Shown: positions 7,467-15,088 of the stretch, piece by piece
How the letters are laid out: the number at the start of each line of letters is the position of its first letter
How positions within the stretch are numbered: the stretch's first letter is position 1
Assembly: GCA_964495595.1 (NCBI GenBank)
Contig: CAZBWH010000046.1
Coordinates: 1-24,705 of the forward strand
DNA: 24,705 nt
DNA from: CALMFQ01 sp964495595
Lineage (GTDB): Bacteria; Pseudomonadota; Gammaproteobacteria; Burkholderiales; SCOH01
Reading direction: 5' to 3'
The notes under the pieces: model-generated
What the model saw: only the letters and a program-made list of their open reading frames with translations
The model's database searches: none
Told to the model about the DNA's origin: nothing
Program-made: the position numbers and the translations under genes

Positions 7467-8522
7467 ATGATTCTCGTTACAGGCGGTGCCGGTTTTATCG
7501 GCGCCAATTTCGTCCTCAACTGGCTTGCCGTCAATGACGAGCCGGTCGTCAATCTCGATAAGCTGACCTACGCCGGCAATCTGGACAACCTGTCCTCGCT
7601 GGCCGGCGATGCGCGGCATGTCTTTGTCAAAGGTGACATTGGCGACCGTGCACTGATCGATCAATTGCTGGCACAGCACCAGCCGCGTGCGGTGATCAAT
7701 TTTGCCGCAGAAAGCCATGTCGATCGTTCGATCCATGGCCCGGAGGATTTCATCCAGACCAATATCGTTGGTACTTTCCATCTGCTGGAATCGGTGCGCG
7801 GTTACTGGAATGGCCTGAGCGCAGCCGACAAGGCCGCGTTCCGCCTGTTGCACGTATCGACCGATGAGGTCTACGGCTCGCTGGAGGCTGATGATCCTCC
7901 ATTTGCCGAAACCAGGCGCTACGAGCCAAACAGCCCGTATTCCGCTTCCAAGGCAGCGTCGGACCATCTGGTGCGCGCCTATCGTCACACCTACGGCCTG
8001 CCGGTGCTGACCACCAATTGCTCGAATAATTACGGCCCGTATCATTTCCCGGAAAAACTGATTCCGCTGATGATTCTGAATGCCTTGAATGGCAAGCCGC
8101 TGCCGATTTATGGTGACGGTCAGAATGTTCGCGACTGGCTGTACGTGGCCGATCACTGCTCGGCCATCCGCCGTGTGCTGGAAGCCGGGCAACTGGGCGA
8201 GACCTACAACGTTGGCGGCTGGAACGAAAAAACCAATATTGACGTGGTCAGTACCATTCTGGTGATTCTGGATGAATTGCAACCGCGTGCCGATGGCAAA
8301 TCCTATCGCGAGCAGATTGCCTATGTGAAAGACCGCCCCGGTCATGATCGCCGTTATGCGATCGATGCACGCAAGCTGGAGCGCGAATTGGGCTGGAAGC
8401 CGGCGGAAACCTTCGAGACGGGTATCCGAAAAACCGTGCAATGGTATCTCGACCATCCGCAATGGATTGCCAACGTCACCAGTGGCGCATATCGCGACTG
8501 GGTCGCCAAACAATACAACTGA
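7467..8522 (+). CDS. rfbB: dTDP-glucose 4,6-dehydratase RmlB
   Basis: RmlB (351 residues) catalyses the second step of dTDP-L-rhamnose synthesis, turning dTDP-glucose into the 4-keto-6-deoxy sugar with bound NAD. GGAGFIG lies at 6-12. The family signature TDEVYG is at 132-137, with the catalytic Asp133 and Glu134. YSASK is at 158-162, and NNYGPYHFPEKLIP follows. Length matches the family. It is the first gene of an rmlBACD block, with rmlA 24 bases downstream. Confidence 0.97.
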   Translation: MILVTGGAGFIGANFVLNWLAVNDEPVVNLDKLTYAGNLDNLSSLAGDARHVFVKGDIGDRALIDQLLAQHQPRAVINFAAESHVDRSIHGPEDFIQTNIVGTFHLLESVRGYWNGLSAADKAAFRLLHVSTDEVYGSLEADDPPFAETRRYEPNSPYSASKAASDHLVRAYRHTYGLPVLTTNCSNNYGPYHFPEKLIPLMILNALNGKPLPIYGDGQNVRDWLYVADHCSAIRRVLEAGQLGETYNVGGWNEKTNIDVVSTILVILDELQPRADGKSYREQIAYVKDRPGHDRRYAIDARKLERELGWKPAETFETGIRKTVQWYLDHPQWIANVTSGAYRDWVAKQYN

Positions 8523-8546
8523 CACGTTATTCCGAGGAATCTGGCC

Positions 8547-9422
8547 ATGAAGGGCATCATTCTCGCCGGGGGGTCCGGCACTCGTTTGTATCCGGTAACG
8601 CAGGCTGTATCGAAACAACTGCTGCCGATCTACGACAAACCGATGATTTACTACCCGCTGGCAACATTGATGCTGGCCGGGATTCGCGACATCCTGCTGA
8701 TCTCCACGCCGCAAGACACCCCGCGCTTCGAGCAATTGCTGGGCGATGGCAGCCAGTGGGGCTTGAATCTGCAATATGCCGTGCAGCCCTCACCAGATGG
8801 TCTGGCGCAGGCCTTCATCATCGGCGAAGCCTTTGTTGGCGACGACAAGAGCGCGCTGGTGCTGGGTGACAACATTTTCTACGGCCACGATTTTGGCAAT
8901 GACCTGAAAGCCGCAGTGGAGCAGGAGTGTGGCGCCACGGTATTTGCCTACCCGGTGCACGACCCGGAGCGTTACGGCGTGGTTGAATTTGACAAGCAAG
9001 GTCGTGCGGTCAGTCTGGAAGAAAAGCCGACACAGCCGAAATCGCGTTATGCGGTAACTGGCCTGTATTTTTATGACCGCCAGGTGGTGGATATCGCCAA
9101 ATCGATCAAGCCATCGCATCGCGGTGAGCTGGAAATCACTGACGTCAACAAGCGTTATCTGGAACAGCACCAGCTTAACGTCGTCACCATGGGGCGTGGC
9201 CATGCCTGGCTGGATACCGGCACACACGAATCGTTGCTGGAAGCCAGCCTGTTCATTGAAACCATCGAAAAGCGTCAGGGACTGAAAGTCTGCGCGCCAG
9301 AAGAAATCGCTTACCGTATGGGCTATATCGACGCCGAGCAGGTGCGCAAGCTGGCTGCGCCGCTGGCGAAAACCGGTTACGGGCAGTATCTGCTGCGCAT
9401 GCTGGAAGAGCGGGTGTTCTGA
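8547..9422 (+). CDS. rfbA: Glucose-1-phosphate thymidylyltransferase RmlA
   Basis: RmlA (291 residues) joins glucose-1-phosphate and dTTP to make dTDP-glucose, the first step of the rhamnose pathway, and is normally feedback-inhibited by dTDP-rhamnose. The nucleotidyltransferase signature GGSGTRLYPVT is at 8-18. KPMIYYPLATLMLAGI, LGDNIFYG and EEKPTQPKSRYAV follow in family order. A good Shine-Dalgarno, GAGGAA (8534-8539), supports ATG 8547. The stop shares one base with the rmlC start, so the two genes are translationally coupled. Confidence 0.97.
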   Translation: MKGIILAGGSGTRLYPVTQAVSKQLLPIYDKPMIYYPLATLMLAGIRDILLISTPQDTPRFEQLLGDGSQWGLNLQYAVQPSPDGLAQAFIIGEAFVGDDKSALVLGDNIFYGHDFGNDLKAAVEQECGATVFAYPVHDPERYGVVEFDKQGRAVSLEEKPTQPKSRYAVTGLYFYDRQVVDIAKSIKPSHRGELEITDVNKRYLEQHQLNVVTMGRGHAWLDTGTHESLLEASLFIETIEKRQGLKVCAPEEIAYRMGYIDAEQVRKLAAPLAKTGYGQYLLRMLEERVF

Positions 9423-9967
9423 TGAATGTGATTGAAACGGCGATTGCCGACGTCAAGATCATCGAGCCGCGTGTGTTTGGCGATGAGCGCGGCTTTTTTT
9501 ACGAGAGCTTCAACGCGCGAAAACTGGCCGATCTGGCCGGTATTGACGATGAATTCGTACAGGATAACCACTCCAAATCGGCCCGTAACGTATTGCGCGG
9601 GCTGCATTACCAGATTCAGCATCCGCAGGGCAAGCTGGTGCGCTGTGTCGCAGGAGCGGTGCTCGACATTGCGGTCGATATCCGCAAGAGCTCACCGACT
9701 TTCGGCCAATGGGTGGGGGTCAACCTATCGGCGGACAACAAGCGCATGCTGTGGGTGCCGGCCGGATTTGCCCACGGCTTCGTCGTGTTGTCGGAGACGG
9801 CCGAGTTTCTTTACAAGACGACCGATTACTGGTTTCCAGAATACGAGCGCAGTATCGCCTGGAACGATCCACAGTTGGCGATTGACTGGCAGTTGCAGGG
9901 CGAACCGCAGTTGTCAGCCAAAGACAAGGCGGGCGTATTGCTGTGCAACGCTGAGGTGTACGCATGA
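9422..9967 (+). CDS. rfbC: dTDP-4-dehydrorhamnose 3,5-epimerase RmlC
   Basis: RmlC (181 residues) is a cupin-fold epimerase acting on the 4-keto-6-deoxy sugar made by RmlB. ERGFFYESFN lies at 22-31. The catalytic histidine is His62 in RGLHYQ, and tyrosines in the YKTTDYW segment (131-137) sit where the family's catalytic Tyr is found. Length matches characterised RmlC. It overlaps rmlA by one base and rmlD by four (ATGA), so rmlA, rmlC and rmlD form a tightly coupled unit. Confidence 0.96.
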   Translation: MNVIETAIADVKIIEPRVFGDERGFFYESFNARKLADLAGIDDEFVQDNHSKSARNVLRGLHYQIQHPQGKLVRCVAGAVLDIAVDIRKSSPTFGQWVGVNLSADNKRMLWVPAGFAHGFVVLSETAEFLYKTTDYWFPEYERSIAWNDPQLAIDWQLQGEPQLSAKDKAGVLLCNAEVYA

Positions 9968-10866
9968 GCCGGATGACCATTCTGTTGACGGGTGCCGATG
10001 GGCAGGTTGGCTGGGAGCTGGCGCGGACGTTGGCGCCTCTGGGCGAGGTGGTGGCCACTGATCGTGAACAACTGGATTTGACACAGCCGGAAACCATTCG
10101 CACTTTTGTGCGGGAGCTTCGGCCGTCACTGATCGTCAACCCTGCCGCTTATACGGCCGTCGACAAGGCTGAGCAGGAGCCTGAACTGGCTTACGCCATC
10201 AACGCTACCGCGCCGCAGGTGCTGGCCGAAGAGGCTGGCCGGTTGGGGTGCGGAATCATCCATTATTCGACCGATTATGTGTACGACGGCAGCAAGGAGG
10301 CTCCGTATGTGGAAACGGACGCCACCTGTCCACTGAATGTCTACGGCGCATCCAAGCTGGCTGGGGATCAGGCGGTGGCCGCTTCGGGCGCCGATTATCT
10401 GGTCTTGCGCACCAGTTGGGTCTACGGTGCACGGGGCGCCAATTTCATGCGAACGATTCTGCGGCTGGCGCAGGAGCGTGAAGAAATGAAGATTGTGGCC
10501 GACCAGATCGGCGCCCCTACCTGGAGCCGGATGATTGCCGAAGTGACCGCTGCCATCATCGCTCAATCGTATGGGCCTCGCGGTGCGGGGCTGGGCGGAA
10601 CCAAGGGTATTTACCACCTGACTGCTGCCGGGCAAACCAGCTGGCATGGCTTTACCGAGGCGATTCTTGATCTGAGTCGTTCGTTGCCGCAATGTGCCGA
10701 GCGGAAATTGCAGCGCGTACTGCCGATTCCGTCCAGTGAGTATCCTTTGCCCGCCAGACGTACTCCGTATTCGATCCTGTCGAACCAGAAACTGATGAAT
10801 GCGTTTGGACTGCAACTGCCGGACTGGAACAGGTCTCTGCAGCAGGTTGTGGCATCGTTGGCTTGA
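9964..10866 (+). CDS. rfbD: dTDP-4-dehydrorhamnose reductase RmlD
   Basis: RmlD (300 residues) performs the last, NAD(P)H-dependent reduction to dTDP-L-rhamnose. It has the Rossmann motif GADGQVG at 10-16, NPAAYTAVDKAE at 59-70, STDYVYDG at 102-109 and the catalytic YGASK at 127-131. RTSWVYG follows. The start lies within the rmlC stop (ATGA overlap). A small unknown gene begins 9 bases after its stop. Confidence 0.96.
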   Translation: MSRMTILLTGADGQVGWELARTLAPLGEVVATDREQLDLTQPETIRTFVRELRPSLIVNPAAYTAVDKAEQEPELAYAINATAPQVLAEEAGRLGCGIIHYSTDYVYDGSKEAPYVETDATCPLNVYGASKLAGDQAVAASGADYLVLRTSWVYGARGANFMRTILRLAQEREEMKIVADQIGAPTWSRMIAEVTAAIIAQSYGPRGAGLGGTKGIYHLTAAGQTSWHGFTEAILDLSRSLPQCAERKLQRVLPIPSSEYPLPARRTPYSILSNQKLMNAFGLQLPDWNRSLQQVVASLA

Positions 10867-10875
10867 GAGGTTGGC

Positions 10876-11100
10876 ATGGCTGTCAAGGAAAATCAGACTG
10901 TACGCATCGTGCCCAGCCGCCTGATGTCCTTTCCCTCCGATGTGTCCCGTTTCCTCGATCGTCGCAAGGGGGGGGGGCAGGAGGCTTTCGTACCTTTTGG
11001 CGCCACCGTGCCCAAAGTGCGGGTACGGTGGCTATCCAAGGGCGCGCACGACAAAGGGCGCGATATGGTTCACATGATGGAAGACCTGGAGCCCGCGTGA
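10876..11100 (+). CDS. Small unknown 74-residue protein containing a G10 tract
   Basis: I do not recognise this protein. It is hydrophilic and basic in its first two thirds (the middle has DRRKGGGQE), and it ends acidic (MMEDLEPA). It has no signal peptide or membrane segment. Support for coding comes from a GAGAGG ribosome-binding-like run just upstream, 9 bases after rmlD, and from G/C-rich third codon positions in this one frame on both sides of the G tract. Ten consecutive G (10968-10977) encode part of a Lys and three Gly. Gain or loss of one base would replace the last 40 or so residues, because the other frames also stay open for a while. No terminator is seen before the miaB promoter. 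Confidence 0.6.
   Translation: MAVKENQTVRIVPSRLMSFPSDVSRFLDRRKGGGQEAFVPFGATVPKVRVRWLSKGAHDKGRDMVHMMEDLEPA
10968..10977. repeat. Homopolymeric G10 tract inside a small coding region
   Basis: Ten uninterrupted G interrupt otherwise ordinary coding sequence. Tracts of this length are classic slipped-strand sites in Neisseria and other bacteria. The deposited length keeps the 74-codon frame. Confidence 0.95.
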
Positions 11101-11131
11101 ATCGTGCCGACTAAGCGGAGGTGTCAATATC

Positions 11132-11161
11132 TTGTTGAAAATGCAGGGTATTCTGTATAAT
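11132..11161 (+). promoter_or_regulatory. Probable sigma-70 promoter of miaB
   Basis: A perfect TATAAT at 11156-11161 is preceded by TTGTTG at 11132-11137 with an 18-base spacer. The overlapping TTGAAA at 11135-11140 gives a 15-base spacer. It lies 32 bases before the miaB ATG, so the leader would be short. Confidence 0.65.
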
Positions 11162-11193
11162 CTTCGCCCTTCCTCTTCCTTGGGTCGTTCGTC

Positions 11194-12534
11194 ATGTCGA
11201 AAAAAATCTATATCAAGACCTTCGGTTGCCAGATGAACGAGTATGACTCGGACAAAATGGTAGACGTGCTGAATGCCTCCGAGGAGATGGTCAGGACCGA
11301 CCGGCCGGAAGAGGCCGATGTCATTCTGTTCAACACCTGCTCGGTTCGCGAAAAAGCCCAGGAAAAAGTATTTTCCGACCTCGGCCGGGTGCAGCACCTG
11401 AAAGACCTGAACCCACAGCTGGTGATTGGCGTCGGTGGCTGCGTAGCCAGCCAGGAGGGGGAAACCATCGTCAAGCGTGCGCCGTATGTCGATGTGGTGT
11501 TTGGCCCGCAAACACTCCATCGTTTGCCACAGTTGATCGCTGACCGCCATGCAAAAGGCGTGTCGCAGGTCGATATCTCGTTTCCGGAAGTCGAAAAATT
11601 TGACGCCATGCCGCCCGCCCGGGTCGAAGGCGGTGCCGCGTTCGTTTCGATCATGGAGGGATGCAGCAAATACTGTAGTTACTGCGTGGTTCCCTACACC
11701 CGCGGGGAAGAAATCTCCCGTCCGCTGGACGATGTGCTGACTGAAGTGGCCGGGCTGGCAGCGCAGGGGGTAAAGGAAATCACCCTGCTGGGGCAAAATG
11801 TGAATGCCTATCGCGGAGCGATGCCTGATGGCGAACTGGCAGATTTCGCGCTGTTGCTGGAGATCGTGCATGACATGCCTGGCATCGAGCGGATTCGGTA
11901 TACCACCAGCCACCCAAAGGAAATGACGGCCCGGCTGATCGATTGCTATGCCCGGCTGCCCAAACTGGTGTCACACCTGCACCTGCCGGTTCAGGCCGGC
12001 TCCGACCGGGTGCTGATGAACATGAAGCGCGGCTACACTGCGCTGGAATTCAAATCGATCATTCGCAAGCTGCGGACAGCCCGATCCGGCCTCAGTCTGA
12101 GTTCCGATTTCATTGTCGGCTTTCCCGGCGAGACCGAGGCCGATTTTGAAGCTACCATGAAACTGATCGAGGACGTGGGTTTCGACAGTTCCTTTTCATT
12201 TGTCTATAGCCGCAGGCCGGGCACGCCTGCTGCCGAACTGCACGATGAGGTATCTGAAGCTGTCAAACTGACCCGCTTGCAGCGATTGCAGAAACGTATC
12301 GACGAGATGGCGATGGCTATCAGCCAGCAGATGGTCGGCACCGTGCAACGGGTGCTGGTAGAAGGGTTGTCAAGAAAAAGCGATGCCGAACTGGCCGGAC
12401 GGACCGACAACAACCGCATCGTCAACTTCGCAGGTCATTCCCGGCTGATTCATCATTTTGTCGATGTCAGGATCACTTCCACCAGCCCGCATACCTTGCG
12501 CGGCGAAATCCTCACCAACCAATCGACCGACTGA
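11194..12534 (+). CDS. miaB: tRNA-2-methylthio-N6-dimethylallyladenosine synthase MiaB
   Basis: MiaB (446 residues) is a radical-SAM methylthiotransferase that modifies i6A37 of tRNAs reading UNN codons. The N-terminal UPF0004 domain has its three cluster cysteines, C12 (KTFGCQMN), C49 (NTCSVR) and C83 (GGCVA). The radical-SAM cluster motif CSKYCSYC has C157, C161 and C164. A C-terminal TRAM RNA-binding domain spans roughly 378-442. Start and length match the family. A TATAAT promoter lies just upstream and a strong hairpin terminator follows before phoH. In E. coli miaB also precedes the ybeZYX-lnt genes. Confidence 0.98.
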   Translation: MSKKIYIKTFGCQMNEYDSDKMVDVLNASEEMVRTDRPEEADVILFNTCSVREKAQEKVFSDLGRVQHLKDLNPQLVIGVGGCVASQEGETIVKRAPYVDVVFGPQTLHRLPQLIADRHAKGVSQVDISFPEVEKFDAMPPARVEGGAAFVSIMEGCSKYCSYCVVPYTRGEEISRPLDDVLTEVAGLAAQGVKEITLLGQNVNAYRGAMPDGELADFALLLEIVHDMPGIERIRYTTSHPKEMTARLIDCYARLPKLVSHLHLPVQAGSDRVLMNMKRGYTALEFKSIIRKLRTARSGLSLSSDFIVGFPGETEADFEATMKLIEDVGFDSSFSFVYSRRPGTPAAELHDEVSEAVKLTRLQRLQKRIDEMAMAISQQMVGTVQRVLVEGLSRKSDAELAGRTDNNRIVNFAGHSRLIHHFVDVRITSTSPHTLRGEILTNQSTD

Positions 12535-12587
12535 CCGGATGCAGGGCTCGATGCGCTACCCTCCGGCCGTCTCGTGCTTGGAGGCTT

Positions 12588-12616
12588 ACGGCCAAAGCAG
12601 TAAACTGGCCGTTTTT
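12588..12616 (+). terminator. Intrinsic terminator or attenuator between miaB and phoH
   Basis: ACGGCCA (12588-12594) pairs perfectly with TGGCCGT (12606-12612) around an 11-base loop and is followed at once by a T run. It ends only 13 bases before the phoH ATG, leaving no room for a promoter between. Transcription of phoH must pass through it. Confidence 0.75.
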
Positions 12617-12629
12617 CCCGGCTGCCGTC

Positions 12630-13601
12630 ATGTCGAAAACCTACGAAGTCGCTTTCTCACCCGTCGACAATCAGCGTCTGTCCAATCTGTGCGGCACGCT
12701 GGACGAAAACCTGAAGCAGATTGAAGTTGCGTTGAATGTCAGCATTTCGCGGCGCAATGAGGTGTTTCGGGTGGTCGGCGACGCGGATGCCGCCGGGCGG
12801 AGCATTGAGCTGCTGCAACGGTTTTATGAGCGGTCGGAGCATCACCTCGATATCGACGATATCCAGCTTGGCCTGATCGAGTCGGCCGACCGGGCGTCGG
12901 TTGATGCGGCGGATGCCAGCGGCCCGGCGTTGATGACCCGCCGCCATGATTTGCGTGGCCGGACGCCTCGCCAGATTGACTATCTACGGCAGATCCAGCA
13001 GCACGACATTACGTTCGGCATTGGCCCCGCAGGCACCGGTAAAACCTATCTGGCGGTTGCCAGTGCGGTGGACGCGCTGGAACGCGATCTGGTCAAGCGT
13101 ATCGTGCTGGTCAGGCCGGCCGTCGAGGCTGGCGAGAAGCTTGGTTTCCTGCCCGGAGATCTGGCCCAGAAGGTCGATCCCTATCTGCGGCCGCTGTACG
13201 ATGCTCTTTATGATTTGATGGGTTTTGACAAGGTTACCCGGTTGTTCGAAAAGAGCACCATCGAAATTGCTCCGCTGGCGTACATGCGCGGCCGCACATT
13301 GAATCACTCGTTCATCATTCTCGACGAGGCACAGAACACGACCCCGGAACAGATGAAAATGTTCCTCACCCGCATCGGATTCGGTACCAAGGCGGTGGTG
13401 ACGGGCGATGTGACGCAGATCGATCTAGCCCGGCACCAGAAGTCCGGGCTGATCGAGGCGCAACAGGTGTTGAATCAGGTGCGTGGCATCGCATTTCAGC
13501 TATTCCGCTCTGACGATGTGGTCAGGCACCCGCTGGTACAGAAAATCATCGACGCCTACGACCGGCACACGGCGAGCAGGGAGCAACAGGATGGGCGCTA
13601 A
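12630..13601 (+). CDS. ybeZ: PhoH-family ATPase YbeZ
   Basis: This 323-residue protein has the PhoH-like P-loop domain: Walker A GPAGTGKT at 132-139, VRPAVEAGEKLGFLPGD near 161-177 and Walker B FIILDEAQN at 228-236. An N-terminal region of about 110 residues precedes it. YbeZ is a cytoplasmic partner of the endoribonuclease YbeY and is linked to rRNA processing; its biochemical activity is not fully settled. The phoH end overlaps the ybeY start by 11 bases. No strong Shine-Dalgarno is seen at its own start, which lies just after the miaB terminator hairpin. Confidence 0.95.
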   Translation: MSKTYEVAFSPVDNQRLSNLCGTLDENLKQIEVALNVSISRRNEVFRVVGDADAAGRSIELLQRFYERSEHHLDIDDIQLGLIESADRASVDAADASGPALMTRRHDLRGRTPRQIDYLRQIQQHDITFGIGPAGTGKTYLAVASAVDALERDLVKRIVLVRPAVEAGEKLGFLPGDLAQKVDPYLRPLYDALYDLMGFDKVTRLFEKSTIEIAPLAYMRGRTLNHSFIILDEAQNTTPEQMKMFLTRIGFGTKAVVTGDVTQIDLARHQKSGLIEAQQVLNQVRGIAFQLFRSDDVVRHPLVQKIIDAYDRHTASREQQDGR

Positions 13602-14058
13602 GGCACCGAAACTGACATTGAGCGTGCAGTATGCTTCAGTCGCCGGCGGATTGCCTGGCCGGCCGCGATTGCGTCAGTGGGTCAAGGCCGCTTTGCAAGA
13701 GGATGCTGAAATCACCCTGCGCATCGTTGATGCCGCTGAGGGGCAGGAATTGAACCGCGATTATCGCAGCAAGGACTACGCCACCAATGTCCTCACCTTT
13801 GTCTATGACGACATGCCCGAAGAAGCCGGCTTGCCATTGATGGGTGATATTGTATTGTGCGCACCTGTGGTCGAGCGGGAGGCTATTGAGCAAGGCAAGT
13901 CGCCGATGGCGCATTATGCGCATCTGGTGGTGCATGGTGTGCTGCATTTACATGGGTACGATCATGTGGAGCAGGCCGATGCCGAACAGATGGAATCGCT
14001 GGAAACGCAAATCGTGATGAACCTGGGTTTTGATGATCCATACGGTCATGACGGGTAA
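13591..14058 (+). CDS. ybeY: Endoribonuclease YbeY
   Basis: YbeY (155 residues) is a zinc-dependent endoribonuclease for 16S rRNA 3'-end maturation and ribosome quality control. The metal motif HGVLHLHGYDH carries His115, His119 and His125. NRDYRSKDYATNVLTF (55-70) is the other conserved block. I chose ATG 13591 because GGGAG lies just upstream inside phoH and the protein then has the usual length. A longer reading would extend well into phoH in another frame. The gene overlaps phoH by 11 bases. Confidence 0.96.
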   Translation: MGAKAPKLTLSVQYASVAGGLPGRPRLRQWVKAALQEDAEITLRIVDAAEGQELNRDYRSKDYATNVLTFVYDDMPEEAGLPLMGDIVLCAPVVEREAIEQGKSPMAHYAHLVVHGVLHLHGYDHVEQADAEQMESLETQIVMNLGFDDPYGHDG

Positions 14059-14245
14059 TGTGACGCCCTGTGCATATCCCTGCCAATCTGAGTGCCGGCA
14101 GAGCTTGGCCTGCGATCAGCGGCGTTGGCCGGCATCATCCCAGCAATGCAGATTACCGCGGCCTTTTTGCTGCTGCGCCGTTGACTTGGCATTGTCACGC
14201 TAACCGGTTACGATTGTCTCCATCTGAAACAATTACTCTTGTCTC

Positions 14246-15088
14246 ATGGATGAACCATCCAGGCCGGGCTGGCTTGAGCGGCTTTCTGCATTCCTGATGC
14301 GCGAGCCGGAAGATCGCGAAGAGTTGCTTGAACTGCTGCGAGGCGCGTACGAGCGCAATCTGATGGATGCCGAAGCGCTGGGCATGATCGAAGGCGCATT
14401 GCAGGTATCCGAAACCGACGTACGGGATATCATGATCCCGCGGTCACAGATGGATGTGATCGACATCAACGACCCCCCGGAAAAGTTCATTCCCTTCCTG
14501 ATCAATACCGCCCATTCCCGTTTTCCGGTGATCGACAAGAACAAGGACAACGTAATCGGTATCTTGCTGGCCAAGGACATGCTGCGCTATTACGCGGAAG
14601 GCGTGGGTAGCTTCAACGTGCGCGAAATGCTGCGACCGGCGATTTTTATCCCTGAGGCAAAGCGTCTGAATACGTTGTTGAGGGATTTTCGTACCAGCCG
14701 TAATCATATTGCGATTGTTGTTGACGAATATGGTGGCGTTTCCGGGCTGGTAACCATCGAGGATGTGATGGAGCAGATCGTGGGGGACATCGCAGATGAG
14801 TACGACTACGACGAACCCGACGACAGCATTGTCCAGGATCAGGAAGGGCTCTATCGAGTCAAGGCAACTACCCTGATTGAGGATTTCAATGCCATGCTGC
14901 GCGGCAATCTGCATGACGATGAGTGTGATACCGTTGGCGGCTGGCTAGTCAGACAGTTTGGCCATCTGCCCAGGCGTGGCGAAGGACTTCGTTATGGCGA
15001 TCTGGGCTTCGAAGTGCTGCGCGCTGACAGCCGCAGAGTACACAGCCTTATCGTGACCCGCTTCAACAGTGGCGATCAGGCCGGTTGA
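14246..15088 (+). CDS. ybeX: CorC/YbeX CBS-domain protein
   Basis: This 280-residue cytoplasmic protein has a pair of CBS domains (about 65-125 and 130-187, including DEYGGVSGLVT and IEDVMEQIVGDI) and a C-terminal CorC_HlyC domain (about 200-278). CorC is linked to Mg2+/Co2+ efflux, and YbeX has been tied to ribosome metabolism in E. coli. The MIPRSQMD segment at 63-70 is typical. A 187-base gap separates it from ybeY. The stop shares a base with the lnt start (TGATG). Confidence 0.95.
   Translation: MDEPSRPGWLERLSAFLMREPEDREELLELLRGAYERNLMDAEALGMIEGALQVSETDVRDIMIPRSQMDVIDINDPPEKFIPFLINTAHSRFPVIDKNKDNVIGILLAKDMLRYYAEGVGSFNVREMLRPAIFIPEAKRLNTLLRDFRTSRNHIAIVVDEYGGVSGLVTIEDVMEQIVGDIADEYDYDEPDDSIVQDQEGLYRVKATTLIEDFNAMLRGNLHDDECDTVGGWLVRQFGHLPRRGEGLRYGDLGFEVLRADSRRVHSLIVTRFNSGDQAG

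Noticed and set aside
6699..8774. Long open frame of about 691 codons on the minus strand
   Set aside because: It runs antisense across wbpP, rmlB and the start of rmlA, which have clear family motifs. It is an antisense shadow of GC-biased coding sequence with no recognisable domain.
10863..11114. Alternative 83-codon frame overlapping the G10-tract gene
   Set aside because: Third codon positions favour the 74-codon frame on both sides of the tract, and the alternative reads as low-complexity Arg/Gly/His. It becomes relevant only if the tract gains one G.
11032..11913. 293-codon minus-strand open frame across the 5' half of miaB
   Set aside because: It is antisense to miaB, whose cluster cysteines and radical-SAM motif are intact. 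No domain is visible in it.
14181..14214. TTGACT with a TACGAT-like box upstream of corC
   Set aside because: The spacing is about 22 bases, too long for a standard sigma-70 promoter, and no better -10 box is present at 16-18 bases.
14070..14297. 75-codon plus-strand open frame between ybeY and corC
   Set aside because: It overlaps the corC start in another frame and its sequence has no recognisable feature. The 187-base gap is better read as non-coding leader.
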